Of a stretch of 64,000 nt of DNA, positions 34,978 through 44,229 are shown piece by piece. The stretch comes from Chishuiella changwenlii. Lineage in GTDB: Bacteria; Bacteroidota; Bacteroidia; Flavobacteriales; Weeksellaceae. A program made the position numbers and the translations under genes. Numbering within the stretch: the first letter of the stretch is position 1; each line of letters starts with the position of its first letter. The DNA is taken from the NCBI RefSeq assembly GCF_900142565.1, contig NZ_FRBH01000004.1:62001-126000 (forward strand), given 5' to 3'. The notes below the pieces were generated by a model that was given only the letters and a program-made list of their open reading frames with translations, did no database searches and was not told the origin of the DNA.

Positions 34978-36212
34978 TATAAATTGTTTTTAATATTAAT
35001 AGTTCCTGTAATTTCTCCCACTGATCCCATTGGAATAACAACAAAACTTACAATAAGTTCTTTCTTTACTAATAAATCTGAACTAGGATCAATAGTTGTT
35101 TTTCCTGAGCTAATTTCACTTGCATTTTGCATATCTGTAAAGACATCATCACCAATTTGTTCTAATGCTACAAGCGGTCCTGCTAATAATTTACCTTGCT
35201 CATCTAAAGGATAAGTTTTCTTGATTTTTGGTAAATAAACAGCTCTTAATTGTCTAATAACATCATCCATTACACGACCATAAGCAATCGTATGTTCGTT
35301 AATATTCCCTTCTTGATCTACTACAATTGGTGCACAAACGTGATCATTATTAATACGGATACCTGATAATCCGGCATAGCTTAAACCAAAGATGTATCCT
35401 TTGTTTTCTAATGTTTGCAATTGAGAATGAACTTCAGTATTCTTTTTATGACTAGAAAGTCCTGCAACCATCCATGCATCTTTCGTAGAATCATTTAAAT
35501 CAAAAGCTTCATTATCTCCAATGTTTTGTGCAATACTAGCAGAAGAACAAACTCCTAATACAGTTCCAACGTCTGCATATTTTTGTGCTAATCCAGTTTT
35601 TGTCGATGCATATTTCCAGTCTTGCCCTATAACAACTGATACTTTAGTCGCTGCAACGTTTTCAATATCTCTTAAATCTGGTAAAACACTTGATTCTCCA
35701 TCTAATTGATATCCTTCTAAAAAGATTTGACAAGGCATGTTTTGTTCAGATGCCCAATTTGCTAAACCTTGCGCAAATGGAATTGCTTCCGTAACATCTG
35801 TAGGAATACCATCTGTACTCTCTGCTGCTGTTGTAGGATTTAATGCAAATGCAATTTGACGAACTTCATAATCAGCTGTTGCTAATAAAGTTTTTGTAGC
35901 TTCAGTCTGAACTAACGTTTTAAGTGTTTCTGTTTGCGCAACAAGCATTAAATGTAATTCTGTTCCTTCACCAGCCATTCTATAAAACTCTGAAACATGT
36001 CTGTAAACATTTACATTATTTTCTTTATCAAAAGCTGCATCTAAACCATACTGCTCAAGATCATTTGTACTGTAAATTGTTACAGGTGTATTGAATGCTA
36101 AACCTGCTAAAACAACTGAACTGACAACTAATGCCGATACAGTTCTTTGGTTATCAGAACGATTTGCTCCGATTTTTCCTCTTTTAATTGTAACTCCGTT
36201 AAGATTATTCAT
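34977..36212 (-). CDS. Contractile tail sheath protein (DUF2586-like)
   Basis: 411 residues. It opens MNNLNGVTIKRGKIGANRSDNQRTVSALV with the short N-terminal extension used for sheath interlacing. The middle resembles the sheath domain (TPVTIYSTNDLEQYGLDAAFDKENNVNVYRHVSEFYRMAGEGTELHLMLV) and the end is a beta hairpin (GEITGTINIKNNL). It is the first gene of the leftward tail operon, with more than 500 bp of untranslated DNA before it. Confidence 0.85.
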   Translation of the reverse strand: MNNLNGVTIKRGKIGANRSDNQRTVSALVVSSVVLAGLAFNTPVTIYSTNDLEQYGLDAAFDKENNVNVYRHVSEFYRMAGEGTELHLMLVAQTETLKTLVQTEATKTLLATADYEVRQIAFALNPTTAAESTDGIPTDVTEAIPFAQGLANWASEQNMPCQIFLEGYQLDGESSVLPDLRDIENVAATKVSVVIGQDWKYASTKTGLAQKYADVGTVLGVCSSASIAQNIGDNEAFDLNDSTKDAWMVAGLSSHKKNTEVHSQLQTLENKGYIFGLSYAGLSGIRINNDHVCAPIVVDQEGNINEHTIAYGRVMDDVIRQLRAVYLPKIKKTYPLDEQGKLLAGPLVALEQIGDDVFTDMQNASEISSGKTTIDPSSDLLVKKELIVSFVVIPMGSVGEITGTINIKNNL

Positions 36213-36761
36213 ATAATTATAAATTATTATACTGTTTAATATTTATTGGCTTTCTGCCATTTTATTTGTTATACTATTTTGCTTTTTTAAAACAAGTCTG
36301 ATGGATCAAAATTCATCGTAAATTCCTCTTTACTATTTCTATCTCTTTTGTCAATTAATTGATGATTGCTCCATCAAGACTTTAAAACTTCAATACAACA
36401 AATAAGCTTGATTTTATCGCACCATTGTTGTTTGATGAAGCAAAGATTGGTTGATTATTTTTCCAATCCTAAATCATCAGCAAGGCTTTCGTCTTTATTA
36501 GATTACAAGTTGTTTTTATGTGATTTTTGTGGTAAAATTTTAATGAATCGTAAGAAGTTTATCGCTTTTTATTTAATAGTAAATAAGCACATATTACGAT
36601 AAAAGTAAACCTTGTTTAAAACAGGTTTAAAATGAATTTTAAAGGAACTTAATCTAAGTTTTGAGGTAATGGATAATAAGTTTTGAGATATACTATTAAT
36701 CTCAATAAACAAGATTCATTGGTAAAATATAAACGTAAACAATAATGAAATAAAATATAAT
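36213..36761. other. Divergent late control region of the element
   Basis: 549 bp between the leftward sheath operon and rightward tape-measure operon. It contains two direct repeats TAAGTTTTGAGRTA (36655-36668 and 36677-36690, 22 bp apart), an imperfect palindrome CCTTGTTTAAAACAGG (36610-36625), and a related inverted motif TTTTAAAACAAG near 36286-36297. On the minus strand short open pieces end like proteins (DESLADDLGLEK stop; KEEFTMNFDPSDLF stop) and may be remnants of lost genes. A 78-codon frame on the plus strand (36366-36602) is not convincing. Confidence 0.55.
36655..36690 (+). promoter_or_regulatory. Two direct repeats, candidate late-activator sites
   Basis: TAAGTTTTGAGGTA and TAAGTTTTGAGATA, 13 of 14 identical, 22 bp apart (about two helical turns), about 70-105 bp before the tape-measure ATG. 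Placement suits an activator analogous to Mor/C of Mu, although no Mor/C-like gene was found. Confidence 0.45.
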
Positions 36762-38735
36762 ATGGCAAATAATTTGAACGTATTGTTAGACTTATCGAAA
36801 AAATTATTTAACAATACATTAAATAATGTTAATCAGCTTATAAATAGAGGAATTGGTTCTTTAAAGAAAGCTTTGGAAAGCTTAGGTAGTCTTACTATTA
36901 GGGTTTTCACACATTTTGGAAAAAAAATAACAGAAATTACGGGTAAACTTATTACGCTTGGTAACAAGTTTGGAGGTATTAGTCAATCTTTTAACTCTTT
37001 TAGTAGAACAGCAAATTTCAATCCTTTGAAAGTTTCACTAACGCAAGTGAATGTTGTGATTATGAATGCTCAAAAATCTGTTGCTAATCTGGGTAATAAT
37101 CTTCGAAACACATTAAATCAAGCTTCTACAGCTGGAAATAGTACTGGAGGATCATTAAGTAAATTAAAGGATGGATTAAATACAGTTTCAGAAATTGGGA
37201 AAAAACTTGATTTCGTTAATGACATTAATAAAACAAAAGTTGCTCTTGAACAGATGGGTGTTGTGGATGTTGACAAAACAGCTGCAAGCGTTAATCGTCT
37301 TAGTAAAAGAATGGGAGAAGATCCTAATAAAATTGCTCACGTAGCAAATACTATTACCAAACAAATGGGTGGTAGTATGGACGAGAATATTGCTTTATTT
37401 GAACAAGCTGTTAGTAAAGGTGCAAACCTAAATAGCGACATGCTTGCAAAGTTACAAGAAGCCCCTGCTAGTTTGAATGAAATGGGAATGCCTGTAAAAG
37501 ATTACTTGGCTATTATGGCACAAGTAGGAAAAGACGGAATTTTACCAGAAACCATTTTTAGTTCCTTAGAAAATGGTGGATTAAAATTCCAAGAATTTGG
37601 AAAGATTCAAGAAGGTGTTCTAAGTAAAATTGGAATGAACCAAAAAGATTTAGAAGGAAAATCTACTTGGGATAATTTACAAACAGTCTTGAATGCAATG
37701 GAAAAAGCTGGACTAAGTATTGATGAAAAACAGAAAGGATTAAATAATCTATTTAAAGGTGCTGGAGAAGATAGAGGAAAAACTCTATTAGATGGACTAG
37801 CTAAAGGTGTTCCTAATTTTGATGCTATGAAAGAAGTTGATGCTCCAGGAACAGCTTTAAAAGATATTACTTCTGGTGTTGAATCTGCTGTAGCTGATAT
37901 TACTGGACCTTTTGTTCCATATATGGAAGCAATTGAACCGCTTTCTGGAATGATAGAAACCATAACCTCACTTATTCCTTTATGGACTGCAGCACAAGGT
38001 TATCTAAATATTGCTCTTTTTGCAAACCCTGTAGGGCTTATAGTTTTAGCTGTAGGTGTACTTATTGGTCTTATAGCAGTAGCTATATATAAATGGGATG
38101 AATGGGGAGCAGCTTTATTACAATTTATGGGTCCTATAGGATGGATTATAAATGCTTTTATGTCGATAAAAAACAATTGGGAAAGCATTATAGAAGCATT
38201 TAAAACAGAAGGTATTATTGGTGGATTGAAAAGAATTCGATTAGTCTTATTTGATGCTTTAATAAAACCTTTACAGCAAATTTTAGAAATGATTAATGAA
38301 TATGATCCAACTGATTTTTCTACTAAAATGTTGAATTCTGTAAAAGATTTTAGAAAAAATAATGGATTAATAACAAATGAAGAACTTAAGGTAAAAACAG
38401 AGGATAAAAAACCTAAAACAGGAGTCGCTCCGGAAGGTGCAGTTTTTAACACAACAGGTTCAACTTCATTATATGGAGTTAATGATAACAAAAAAGGTAA
38501 GGGATTAGGAGTTTCTAGTGGTTTAGGAAACAATAAAACGACAGGTGATATTAATAAAGTTACAGGACAAGCAAATCAAGTTAAAAAGATTGACATTCGT
38601 ATAGATGCGTTTAATAAAGGTGGTATAAATGTTACAAACGCTGGAGGCGCAGGAATGTCTGTAGATGAAGTTGAAAGATGGATGAAAGAGATGTTGAATA
38701 GAATTATTATTGATGCAGATAATGCTGTAACATAA
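36762..38735 (+). CDS. Tail tape measure protein
   Basis: 657 residues. Long amphipathic helices open the protein; the central part is a TP901-type tape-measure core (NRLSKRMGEDPNKIAHVANTITKQMGGSMDEN; GANLNSDMLAKLQEAPASLNEMGM; GLNNLFKGAGEDRGKTLLDGL). Hydrophobic segments lie near residues 405-450 (IALFANPVGLIVLAVGVLIGLIAVAIYKW). The C-terminus is Gly/Asn-rich. With the rule of about 0.15 nm per residue the tail would be near 100 nm. It is on the opposite strand from every other tail gene, which is unusual. Confidence 0.85.
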   Translation: MANNLNVLLDLSKKLFNNTLNNVNQLINRGIGSLKKALESLGSLTIRVFTHFGKKITEITGKLITLGNKFGGISQSFNSFSRTANFNPLKVSLTQVNVVIMNAQKSVANLGNNLRNTLNQASTAGNSTGGSLSKLKDGLNTVSEIGKKLDFVNDINKTKVALEQMGVVDVDKTAASVNRLSKRMGEDPNKIAHVANTITKQMGGSMDENIALFEQAVSKGANLNSDMLAKLQEAPASLNEMGMPVKDYLAIMAQVGKDGILPETIFSSLENGGLKFQEFGKIQEGVLSKIGMNQKDLEGKSTWDNLQTVLNAMEKAGLSIDEKQKGLNNLFKGAGEDRGKTLLDGLAKGVPNFDAMKEVDAPGTALKDITSGVESAVADITGPFVPYMEAIEPLSGMIETITSLIPLWTAAQGYLNIALFANPVGLIVLAVGVLIGLIAVAIYKWDEWGAALLQFMGPIGWIINAFMSIKNNWESIIEAFKTEGIIGGLKRIRLVLFDALIKPLQQILEMINEYDPTDFSTKMLNSVKDFRKNNGLITNEELKVKTEDKKPKTGVAPEGAVFNTTGSTSLYGVNDNKKGKGLGVSSGLGNNKTTGDINKVTGQANQVKKIDIRIDAFNKGGINVTNAGGAGMSVDEVERWMKEMLNRIIIDADNAVT

Positions 38736-38768
38736 TTTGTAGAAAAACTGAATTAAAAAAAGAACAAA

Positions 38769-39281
38769 ATGATAAATTTTTATAATAAAATAATTGCAAA
38801 GTTTGAGTCCGAAGAAGTACTCAATAGTTTTGAGGAAGATAACATATCACCACCAAAACAAATTGGTATGTATATGAGACAGGATTTGGATCCTAATAAT
38901 TTAGATTTATTTGAAGACAATTTCTTATTTATAGATTGGAAAGTAGATCATTCTATAGACTATCCTATTGCTACTATTAGTTTTAGGTTACCATATAAAC
39001 AATTACGAGATATTTCTAATCCTGTAAATAGAGATTTTGAAGTTAATTTCCTAAAGTATGTGAATAAAGTAAGAGAGATATTAAATGAATTTGAAACTGA
39101 CACAACTGGAAAACTAGAATTTATTGAAGAAAAGTTTAGTAGAAAGAAAACAGTTGTTGACACGTATGTTTTAAAATTTGAATGTAGTTATATAGGCATT
39201 AAGAAACAAGAAGATGAATTGGGTACTTATGAAGAACTATACTTGTCTTCTACTAAATTTTATAATCCTATTATAGATTAA
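38769..39281 (+). CDS. Unknown protein cotranscribed with tape measure
   Basis: 170 residues, mixed alpha/beta, acidic (KFESEEVLNSFEEDNISPPKQIGMYMRQDLD; YPIATISFRLPYKQLRDISNP; VDTYVLKFECSYIGI). No family is recognised. It is 33 bp after the tape measure and before a terminator. A tail-terminator or tail-completion role would fit, since no other candidate for that protein is present, but this is inference. Confidence 0.6.
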   Translation: MINFYNKIIAKFESEEVLNSFEEDNISPPKQIGMYMRQDLDPNNLDLFEDNFLFIDWKVDHSIDYPIATISFRLPYKQLRDISNPVNRDFEVNFLKYVNKVREILNEFETDTTGKLEFIEEKFSRKKTVVDTYVLKFECSYIGIKKQEDELGTYEELYLSSTKFYNPIID

Positions 39282-39306
39282 AAACAATTTTGGGAACTAT
39301 TGTTTT

Positions 39307-39342
39307 AAGAGTAATTTGCATTTGCAAGTTGCTCTTTTTTTA
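39307..39342 (+). terminator. Terminator after tape-measure operon
   Basis: AGAGTAATTTGC, loop, GCAAGTTGCTCTTTTTTT: an imperfect stem with a T run, between converging operons. Confidence 0.7.
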
Positions 39343-39360
39343 TTCTAAGATTTAAAAAAC

Positions 39361-39588
39361 TTAAAACAATTTTACCTGATTTACATTATCCTTTTCCTGT
39401 AAATCTTTTAATTGCTTTTTTACATTAACACCTAAATAATTCTCATAAGTTCGTTGACATATATTAAATTCATTTTCTATGTATAAATAAAAAATCTCTT
39501 TAAAATATAATCCTTTTGCACGATGCTCTAGTGTTATTTGCTGAACTTTTAATACTTTATTCAAGTAATTCCTACGATTGTATGCCAT
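39361..39588 (-). CDS. Small early protein of Mu-like element
   Basis: 75 residues, basic and helical (MAYNRRNYLNKVLKVQQITLEHRAKGLYFKEIFYLYIENEFNICQRTYENYLG). I recall similar 70-80-residue proteins beginning MAYNRKNYL in Bacteroidota transposable phages, where they have no known role. The RTYENYLG end suggests a helix-turn-helix-like DNA contact. Last gene of the leftward early operon. Confidence 0.6.
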   Translation of the reverse strand: MAYNRRNYLNKVLKVQQITLEHRAKGLYFKEIFYLYIENEFNICQRTYENYLGVNVKKQLKDLQEKDNVNQVKLF

Positions 39589-39642
39589 CTTTCAAATTAT
39601 TTCTTCTCCTATTCTTTTTTGTAATTCTGCTGAAATTCCCTT

Positions 39643-39939
39643 TTAATTTTGATTAAAGGAGAGGTGCTTATTTTTTTGCAACCAAGCTTTAATTCCTAAT
39701 TGTATAATTGTGTTATTATGATTTTTTTCTAATGCTCTAAATTGCTTTATTAACAAGTCTAATTCATCTAAATTATACCTATACAATTCCTTTTTTAATA
39801 CACTCCTCTTTAACATCCAATTATTAAATTTCTCCCAAGAATCTACCTCTTTTATCCCTGTTCTAGTTGCAATTGTTAAGGCAATGCTCCGCTTGTTACG
39901 TAACATTATCTGCTGTTCGTAATTATTATTCATAACCAT
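39643..39939 (-). CDS. Small early protein of Mu-like element (GemA position)
   Basis: 98 residues, helical and basic (KRSIALTIATRTGIKEVDSWEKFNNWMLKRSVLKKELYRYNLDELDLLIKQFRALE). Its place after the transposition genes corresponds to gp16/GemA in Mu, but similarity to GemA is not clear. ATG at 39933 (third codon) is an alternative start. Confidence 0.55.
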   Translation of the reverse strand: MVMNNNYEQQIMLRNKRSIALTIATRTGIKEVDSWEKFNNWMLKRSVLKKELYRYNLDELDLLIKQFRALEKNHNNTIIQLGIKAWLQKNKHLSFNQN

Positions 39940-39960
39940 ATTTATTTTAATTTGTTCCTG

Positions 39961-39979
39961 CCAAGGACTCGAACCTTGG
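39961..39979 (-). other. Orphan tRNA-like T-arm
   Basis: On the minus strand CCAAGGTTCGAGTCCTTGG forms a perfect 6-bp stem with the universal T-loop TTCGAGT, followed by GCAGGAACA like an acceptor 3' strand. No matching D-arm, anticodon arm or 5' acceptor strand (TTCCTGC) is found in the 100 bases upstream. It may be a tRNA fragment acquired by the element or a tRNA mimic. Confidence 0.5.
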
Positions 39980-40095
39980 TGTTTGCCTATCAGGATATTT
40001 TTAAGTTTATTTATCTCGATTATTCGATAAATGAAGTATTATTAGAAGCATACAAAGTATAACAAGGACAAGTAGACCGAAAACAATATTAACTA

Positions 40096-40746
40096 TCATA
40101 AGCTAGAGAAATTAAGCGTTATATCATTCCATTTTTTTGTATCATTATCCTTAGTATATACCCTAATATATTTTGCAGATCCTACAACTTTCTGACAATC
40201 TATTAGCTTATCAAACTCATTTATTAATTCTTCATCTCCTATCTCTCTTACTTGTCTACGCGCTTTTGTTAATAATTTTGGATCATATTCTCCTTTAGAG
40301 TTTTTCATAAGAATACCATCTAATAAATTATAAAAGGCTTTATTTCTTCCTTCGAATTTTTTACGAAAAATATCTCTGATAGAGTTAATATGAACAATAG
40401 CTTCATCTGCAAAAGAGAAAAGCTCTTTTTCTTCTACCATTAACCTCACAGTTTCATTTTCTAGTTTAAAAGATTTTGTTTCTTTTACTGGTTTACCTTC
40501 AATTTCGTACATCAACTTATTAAAGTTCTCTGCTTCATGAATTGTTGTTGTTTTCAATTCTTTTAGAACACTTTGCACCTCTTGATATTTTGATACAACT
40601 GCATCTAAAAAATTATTTTTATCACTGTAATACGCCTGTTTACGCTCAGTATTCTTTTTTAATTGTTCTGCTTTTTTCTTATTTGCAAATGCAAATAATT
40701 CTTCTACAGACATTTCATTTATTAACTTATTCGTTGCTGTTTCCAT
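40096..40746 (-). CDS. DUF3164-like early protein
   Basis: 216 residues, mostly helical and highly charged. The segment DAVVSKYQEVQSVLKELKTTTIHEAENFNKLMYEI and the C-terminal VGSAKYIRVYTKDNDTKKWNDITLNFS resemble the DUF3164 proteins that follow MuB in Mu-like phages. It is 33 bp after the MuB-like gene in the same operon. Molecular role unknown. Confidence 0.65.
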   Translation of the reverse strand: METATNKLINEMSVEELFAFANKKKAEQLKKNTERKQAYYSDKNNFLDAVVSKYQEVQSVLKELKTTTIHEAENFNKLMYEIEGKPVKETKSFKLENETVRLMVEEKELFSFADEAIVHINSIRDIFRKKFEGRNKAFYNLLDGILMKNSKGEYDPKLLTKARRQVREIGDEELINEFDKLIDCQKVVGSAKYIRVYTKDNDTKKWNDITLNFSSL

Positions 40747-40778
40747 AATTTTTTATGTTTGTTTATTAAAATTTGTTA

Positions 40779-41705
40779 TTAATGGTTTGTGAATAATTCA
40801 TTTAACATTTCTACTGTTACGGGCTCTTTACTTTTTTCACTTTCAATTAATACTGTTGTGATAATATTCTTTAAAGAGTCAAAATCTTTTACTCTAGAAA
40901 TCAACCAATTGATTACAGTCTTTCTATCAATACCTACCGTTTCACATATTTTTTCAATATCTTCAGAGATATCCGATGAAAAAAATATCCAACCAAAAGA
41001 CCAACGACGATTAACCTGAATAAACCCTTGTTTACGGCGTTCTGCAGATAAGGAAAGCATTTTCTCTACATCTATTCCAAGTACAACCAATGGAACTACA
41101 TTTTCTAATTCATCTGCCAAATATTTAATAACTGGTATAATACCCTTTTTAGAATTTTCAAATTCATCAATTATTAAAAAAGCTTCCTCTTTAGATTTTA
41201 GTTTATCAATAATATTTTTTAGAATTCTATTTTTTGTACCTATTGTAGGAAGATCTAATTGTTCTGCTAATGAAATAACAAACTCCTTTGTATTAGCTAT
41301 TTCATCGCATTTCACAAGTGTTACAATTTTTGGATATCTCTTTTTAAAAGCTGTTGCTACATACGTTTTTCCTAAACCTGTATCTCCATCAATACCTCTA
41401 CGTTCCTTATTTTTTCTAGCATTTTCAAAAGTTAGAATAGCTTGCTTAAAATTGAATGTATTAAAATGCTGCCAATATGTTTTCTCTAACTCATAACCTA
41501 TTGCGTTAGCAATTTTTTGATAATATTTATCTGCTATTTTAGTTTGTCCATTATATTCAATTCCTCTAAAAATTAAACTAACAGTTCCTTTATTTACACC
41601 AGATAATCTTGCTATTTCTGGTTGTTTTATTCCTCTATCATCTAAGAAAACTTTCATAGCTTGTGGAATATCATAAATTCGTTGATTCTGTGTTAAATTT
41701 GTCAT
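40779..41705 (-). CDS. MuB-like transposition ATPase
   Basis: 308 residues from ATG 41705, just after the transposase stop; an eight-codon longer frame overlaps the transposase. An N-terminal helix-turn-helix (KVFLDDRGIKQPEIARLSGVNKGTVSLIFRG) is followed by a AAA ATPase with Walker A GDTGLGKT (107-114) and Walker B AFLIIDEF. As in Mu, it should bind target DNA and direct the transposase, giving target immunity. Confidence 0.9.
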   Translation of the reverse strand: MTNLTQNQRIYDIPQAMKVFLDDRGIKQPEIARLSGVNKGTVSLIFRGIEYNGQTKIADKYYQKIANAIGYELEKTYWQHFNTFNFKQAILTFENARKNKERRGIDGDTGLGKTYVATAFKKRYPKIVTLVKCDEIANTKEFVISLAEQLDLPTIGTKNRILKNIIDKLKSKEEAFLIIDEFENSKKGIIPVIKYLADELENVVPLVVLGIDVEKMLSLSAERRKQGFIQVNRRWSFGWIFFSSDISEDIEKICETVGIDRKTVINWLISRVKDFDSLKNIITTVLIESEKSKEPVTVEMLNELFTNH

Positions 41706-41719
41706 ATTATAAAATTTTG

Positions 41720-43900
41720 CTAAGACCATTCACTATTATTAAAATCTCGATCTATACGTAGTTTGGTTTTAGTTTGTTTATTACTAATTTTTACTCTTTC
41801 ACTTTTCCCCTTAGAAGCATTATACATTTCTTTATTACTTCCTAGTGCCATAGATTGGCTGTAACCAATTTCTTGAAAAGCATCTACTAAAGCTTTCTCA
41901 AAATCATCTACAGCCTTAGTCTGCATTTTCTTACGATTCATTTGGTGATTTAATCCATTTACAAAATCATCATTCAACTCTGCATGCGACTGGATTGATT
42001 TTATTGCTGGTAAACAGGTTAAAATATATTTCCCTTCTAATGTGTATAAATCAGCAGCATTTTCATCCCAAATAACTTTTACTTTTGCATGAGCTGAATA
42101 ACCAACAGCTTTCGCTATTTGCTCTGTACCTTCGCCCCCATAATTAGGAATTTCAAACTGATATTGTGTAGATTCATTATATCCTTTTGTCTTACTAACA
42201 TTTACAAAACCACGCATATAACTTAAATCAACTTTTGTATGCTCCGCAAACAAATACCTTAAAATAATAGGATCTATTGATTGACAATTAGGATGTATAT
42301 TATATTCATATCTTTCGTTTGGAGAAACCTGATCTCTTTGTTTTGTTTCATTCCAGCGTTTAATTAGATGATGCATTATAATACAAGATTCTTCATAAGT
42401 AGGTAAATCGTTAATATTGATGTAATCTGGATTCGACTGCCCATCTATTCCTGCATTCCAACTTGTAGAAATAAAAGATTCTATATCTTTTAAACTACGT
42501 TTAAACAACCTAAACTGAGTTTCTGCCGGATTTGCCTGAGAGTTACCTACTTCTATTGTTCTCACTTTATCGAATATCATATTAAGAAAGGATTTACTTT
42601 CTACAGATGTAAAAGCACCATGATTATCTGAAATAAACTCGAACATTGTTCTATTTCCCGTTTCTTCAATTGCCATTTTCATAGCATTTATAACCATTTG
42701 CGTCGTTTCTTTATGAGATCCTTTAGAAGAAGGTGCCCAACCTACAATTTTTTTACTTGCAACATCTGTAATTAATATTACATACAGCTTCATTGTATTT
42801 CTTTTTCCATTTTTATCTGTGTAGGAATAATTTATTGTTCCTGACCCATCTGCACAGAATAAAGAATGCGAATATTTTAATCTTTCCGCTGTTACATAAG
42901 TCTGTATATTCTTTTTATAATGTTCGATCCCATGTCTTTCTCTAGCGGTTTTAATTTCATTATTAAATCGCGACAAATGATGGCAAAATGTTCTGTATGA
43001 TATAGGTTTCATTCCAAATTCTACTATATCATTACAATACTTATCTTCCCAAAGCGCGTGTAAAAATTCCTTTGTAGCAGAACCAGGATTCATATATAAA
43101 TTAAACATCATTGCTTGATGAATATCAAATTGAAAAATTTCTCCTGTATCCTCATTAAATATTGGATATTTACCAACTATCTGAGCATTTTGATTCCCAT
43201 ATTTATTTGAAATAAAAAAATCAAGCTGCGCTTTATTATCACTTTTAGGGAATTTATATATTACTATATTTCTTAAATATTCTGCAGAACTAATTTTAAA
43301 CCCTTCAAGGTTTAGAGGTGCTAAAATCTCTGAACAGATTGAATAAAAATCTTGTTTTCTAAGTATTCCAAGTTGTTTAAAATTATTATCACTCAATTGT
43401 TTCAAAATCCAAACACACCATGCTTTCGCAGTAGCCATTTCTTCTGCCTGTTTTCTTGTAAATGTTACATGAGCTTCGTACATATAGTACTTTACATCAT
43501 TATTTTTTACAGTAGACATTACTTGATTAGTAATATTATTTTTAATAAAATCCTCATTACCAATATCATTAATACTCGTTAAAATTTGATATTGCTGTAG
43601 AAGTTCATGTTTTGTTCCTAATTTAGATTTATAAAATTTAGGTTTTCTATCAGGGATACAATCATAGTCATAGTAAAACTGACCTTTTACCTTTGCCCAT
43701 CTCCAAGACTTTCCTGTATATGGTAGATAATCTGTTTGCTTACATACTTGTTCTGATATTGATTTTTTGAACATGTTTCTGATACGCCAAGTATATTCTT
43801 CTGAAATCTGACATACTTCCATTAAAAGTCGTTGAGAAATCCAAAGACTCTCTTCCTCCTTATATTTACGTAGAATTATATCATTATTCAGAATTCTCAT
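41720..43900 (-). CDS. MuA-like DDE transposase
   Basis: 726 residues, a little longer than MuA (663). The N-terminal half has DNA-binding winged-helix regions (SQRLLMEVCQISEEYTWRIRNMFKK; later YCNDIVEFGMKPISYRTFCHHL). The catalytic RNase H-like core carries Asp351 (LFCADGSG), Asp425 (FISDNHGAF) and Glu460 (ANPAETQFR), with a 35-residue gap between the last two. The C-terminal domain would contact the ATPase. It is the first large gene of the early operon and is intact. Confidence 0.93.
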   Translation of the reverse strand: MRILNNDIILRKYKEEESLWISQRLLMEVCQISEEYTWRIRNMFKKSISEQVCKQTDYLPYTGKSWRWAKVKGQFYYDYDCIPDRKPKFYKSKLGTKHELLQQYQILTSINDIGNEDFIKNNITNQVMSTVKNNDVKYYMYEAHVTFTRKQAEEMATAKAWCVWILKQLSDNNFKQLGILRKQDFYSICSEILAPLNLEGFKISSAEYLRNIVIYKFPKSDNKAQLDFFISNKYGNQNAQIVGKYPIFNEDTGEIFQFDIHQAMMFNLYMNPGSATKEFLHALWEDKYCNDIVEFGMKPISYRTFCHHLSRFNNEIKTARERHGIEHYKKNIQTYVTAERLKYSHSLFCADGSGTINYSYTDKNGKRNTMKLYVILITDVASKKIVGWAPSSKGSHKETTQMVINAMKMAIEETGNRTMFEFISDNHGAFTSVESKSFLNMIFDKVRTIEVGNSQANPAETQFRLFKRSLKDIESFISTSWNAGIDGQSNPDYININDLPTYEESCIIMHHLIKRWNETKQRDQVSPNERYEYNIHPNCQSIDPIILRYLFAEHTKVDLSYMRGFVNVSKTKGYNESTQYQFEIPNYGGEGTEQIAKAVGYSAHAKVKVIWDENAADLYTLEGKYILTCLPAIKSIQSHAELNDDFVNGLNHQMNRKKMQTKAVDDFEKALVDAFQEIGYSQSMALGSNKEMYNASKGKSERVKISNKQTKTKLRIDRDFNNSEWS

Positions 43901-43934
43901 TTTTGTTTTACTAAAGATTTTATTTTAAATAATA

Positions 43935-44012
43935 TTATTTCTCATTATTAATCTCATTTACCAGAACTTTAAAAAAAGCATCTAACACTATTTCTAAGTT
44001 TGTTTCTTGCAT
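43935..44012 (-). CDS. Possible 25-residue peptide between regulator and transposase
   Basis: MQETNLEIVLDAFFKVLVNE then INNEK and TAA. The ATG overlaps the end of the Ner/Cro-like gene in another frame, suggesting translational coupling. It is short and could be chance; the amphipathic helix pattern is the only support. Confidence 0.3.
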   Translation of the reverse strand: MQETNLEIVLDAFFKVLVNEINNEK

Positions 44013-44188
44013 GGTTCTAATATTTTTGATAACTCATCAAATTTTTCCATTATCTGTTTAGCTCCTTTAGATCTTTTTTTACGATCTCCCATAACAACCT
44101 TTTTACAATAAGAAGAACTAAAACCTGTTGCTTTATGTAGCTGATACCAAATATTATTACTTCTTGCATTCTTAACTATACTACTCAT
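43994..44188 (-). CDS. Small helix-turn-helix regulator (Ner/Cro-like)
   Basis: 64 residues: SNNIWYQLHKATGFSSSYCKKVVMGDRKKRSKGAKQIMEKFDELSKIL fits a compact helix-turn-helix. It is the first gene of the leftward early operon and opposes the repressor gene, exactly the position of ner in Mu. It presumably shuts off the repressor or early promoters during lytic growth. Confidence 0.7.
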   Translation of the reverse strand: MSSIVKNARSNNIWYQLHKATGFSSSYCKKVVMGDRKKRSKGAKQIMEKFDELSKILEPCKKQT

Positions 44189-44229
44189 ATATCAATATTT
44201 TATCTTATTTTTGTGAGAGTGCAACGGGA

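Noticed and set aside
36366-36602. 78-codon frame on the plus strand in the late control region
   Set aside because: No family resemblance, low-quality coding pattern, and it lies across the presumed promoter region of the sheath operon.
39900-40090. A complete tRNA gene at the T-arm-like site
   Set aside because: Several foldings were tried; no anticodon arm, D-arm or 5' acceptor partner exists within a normal tRNA length.
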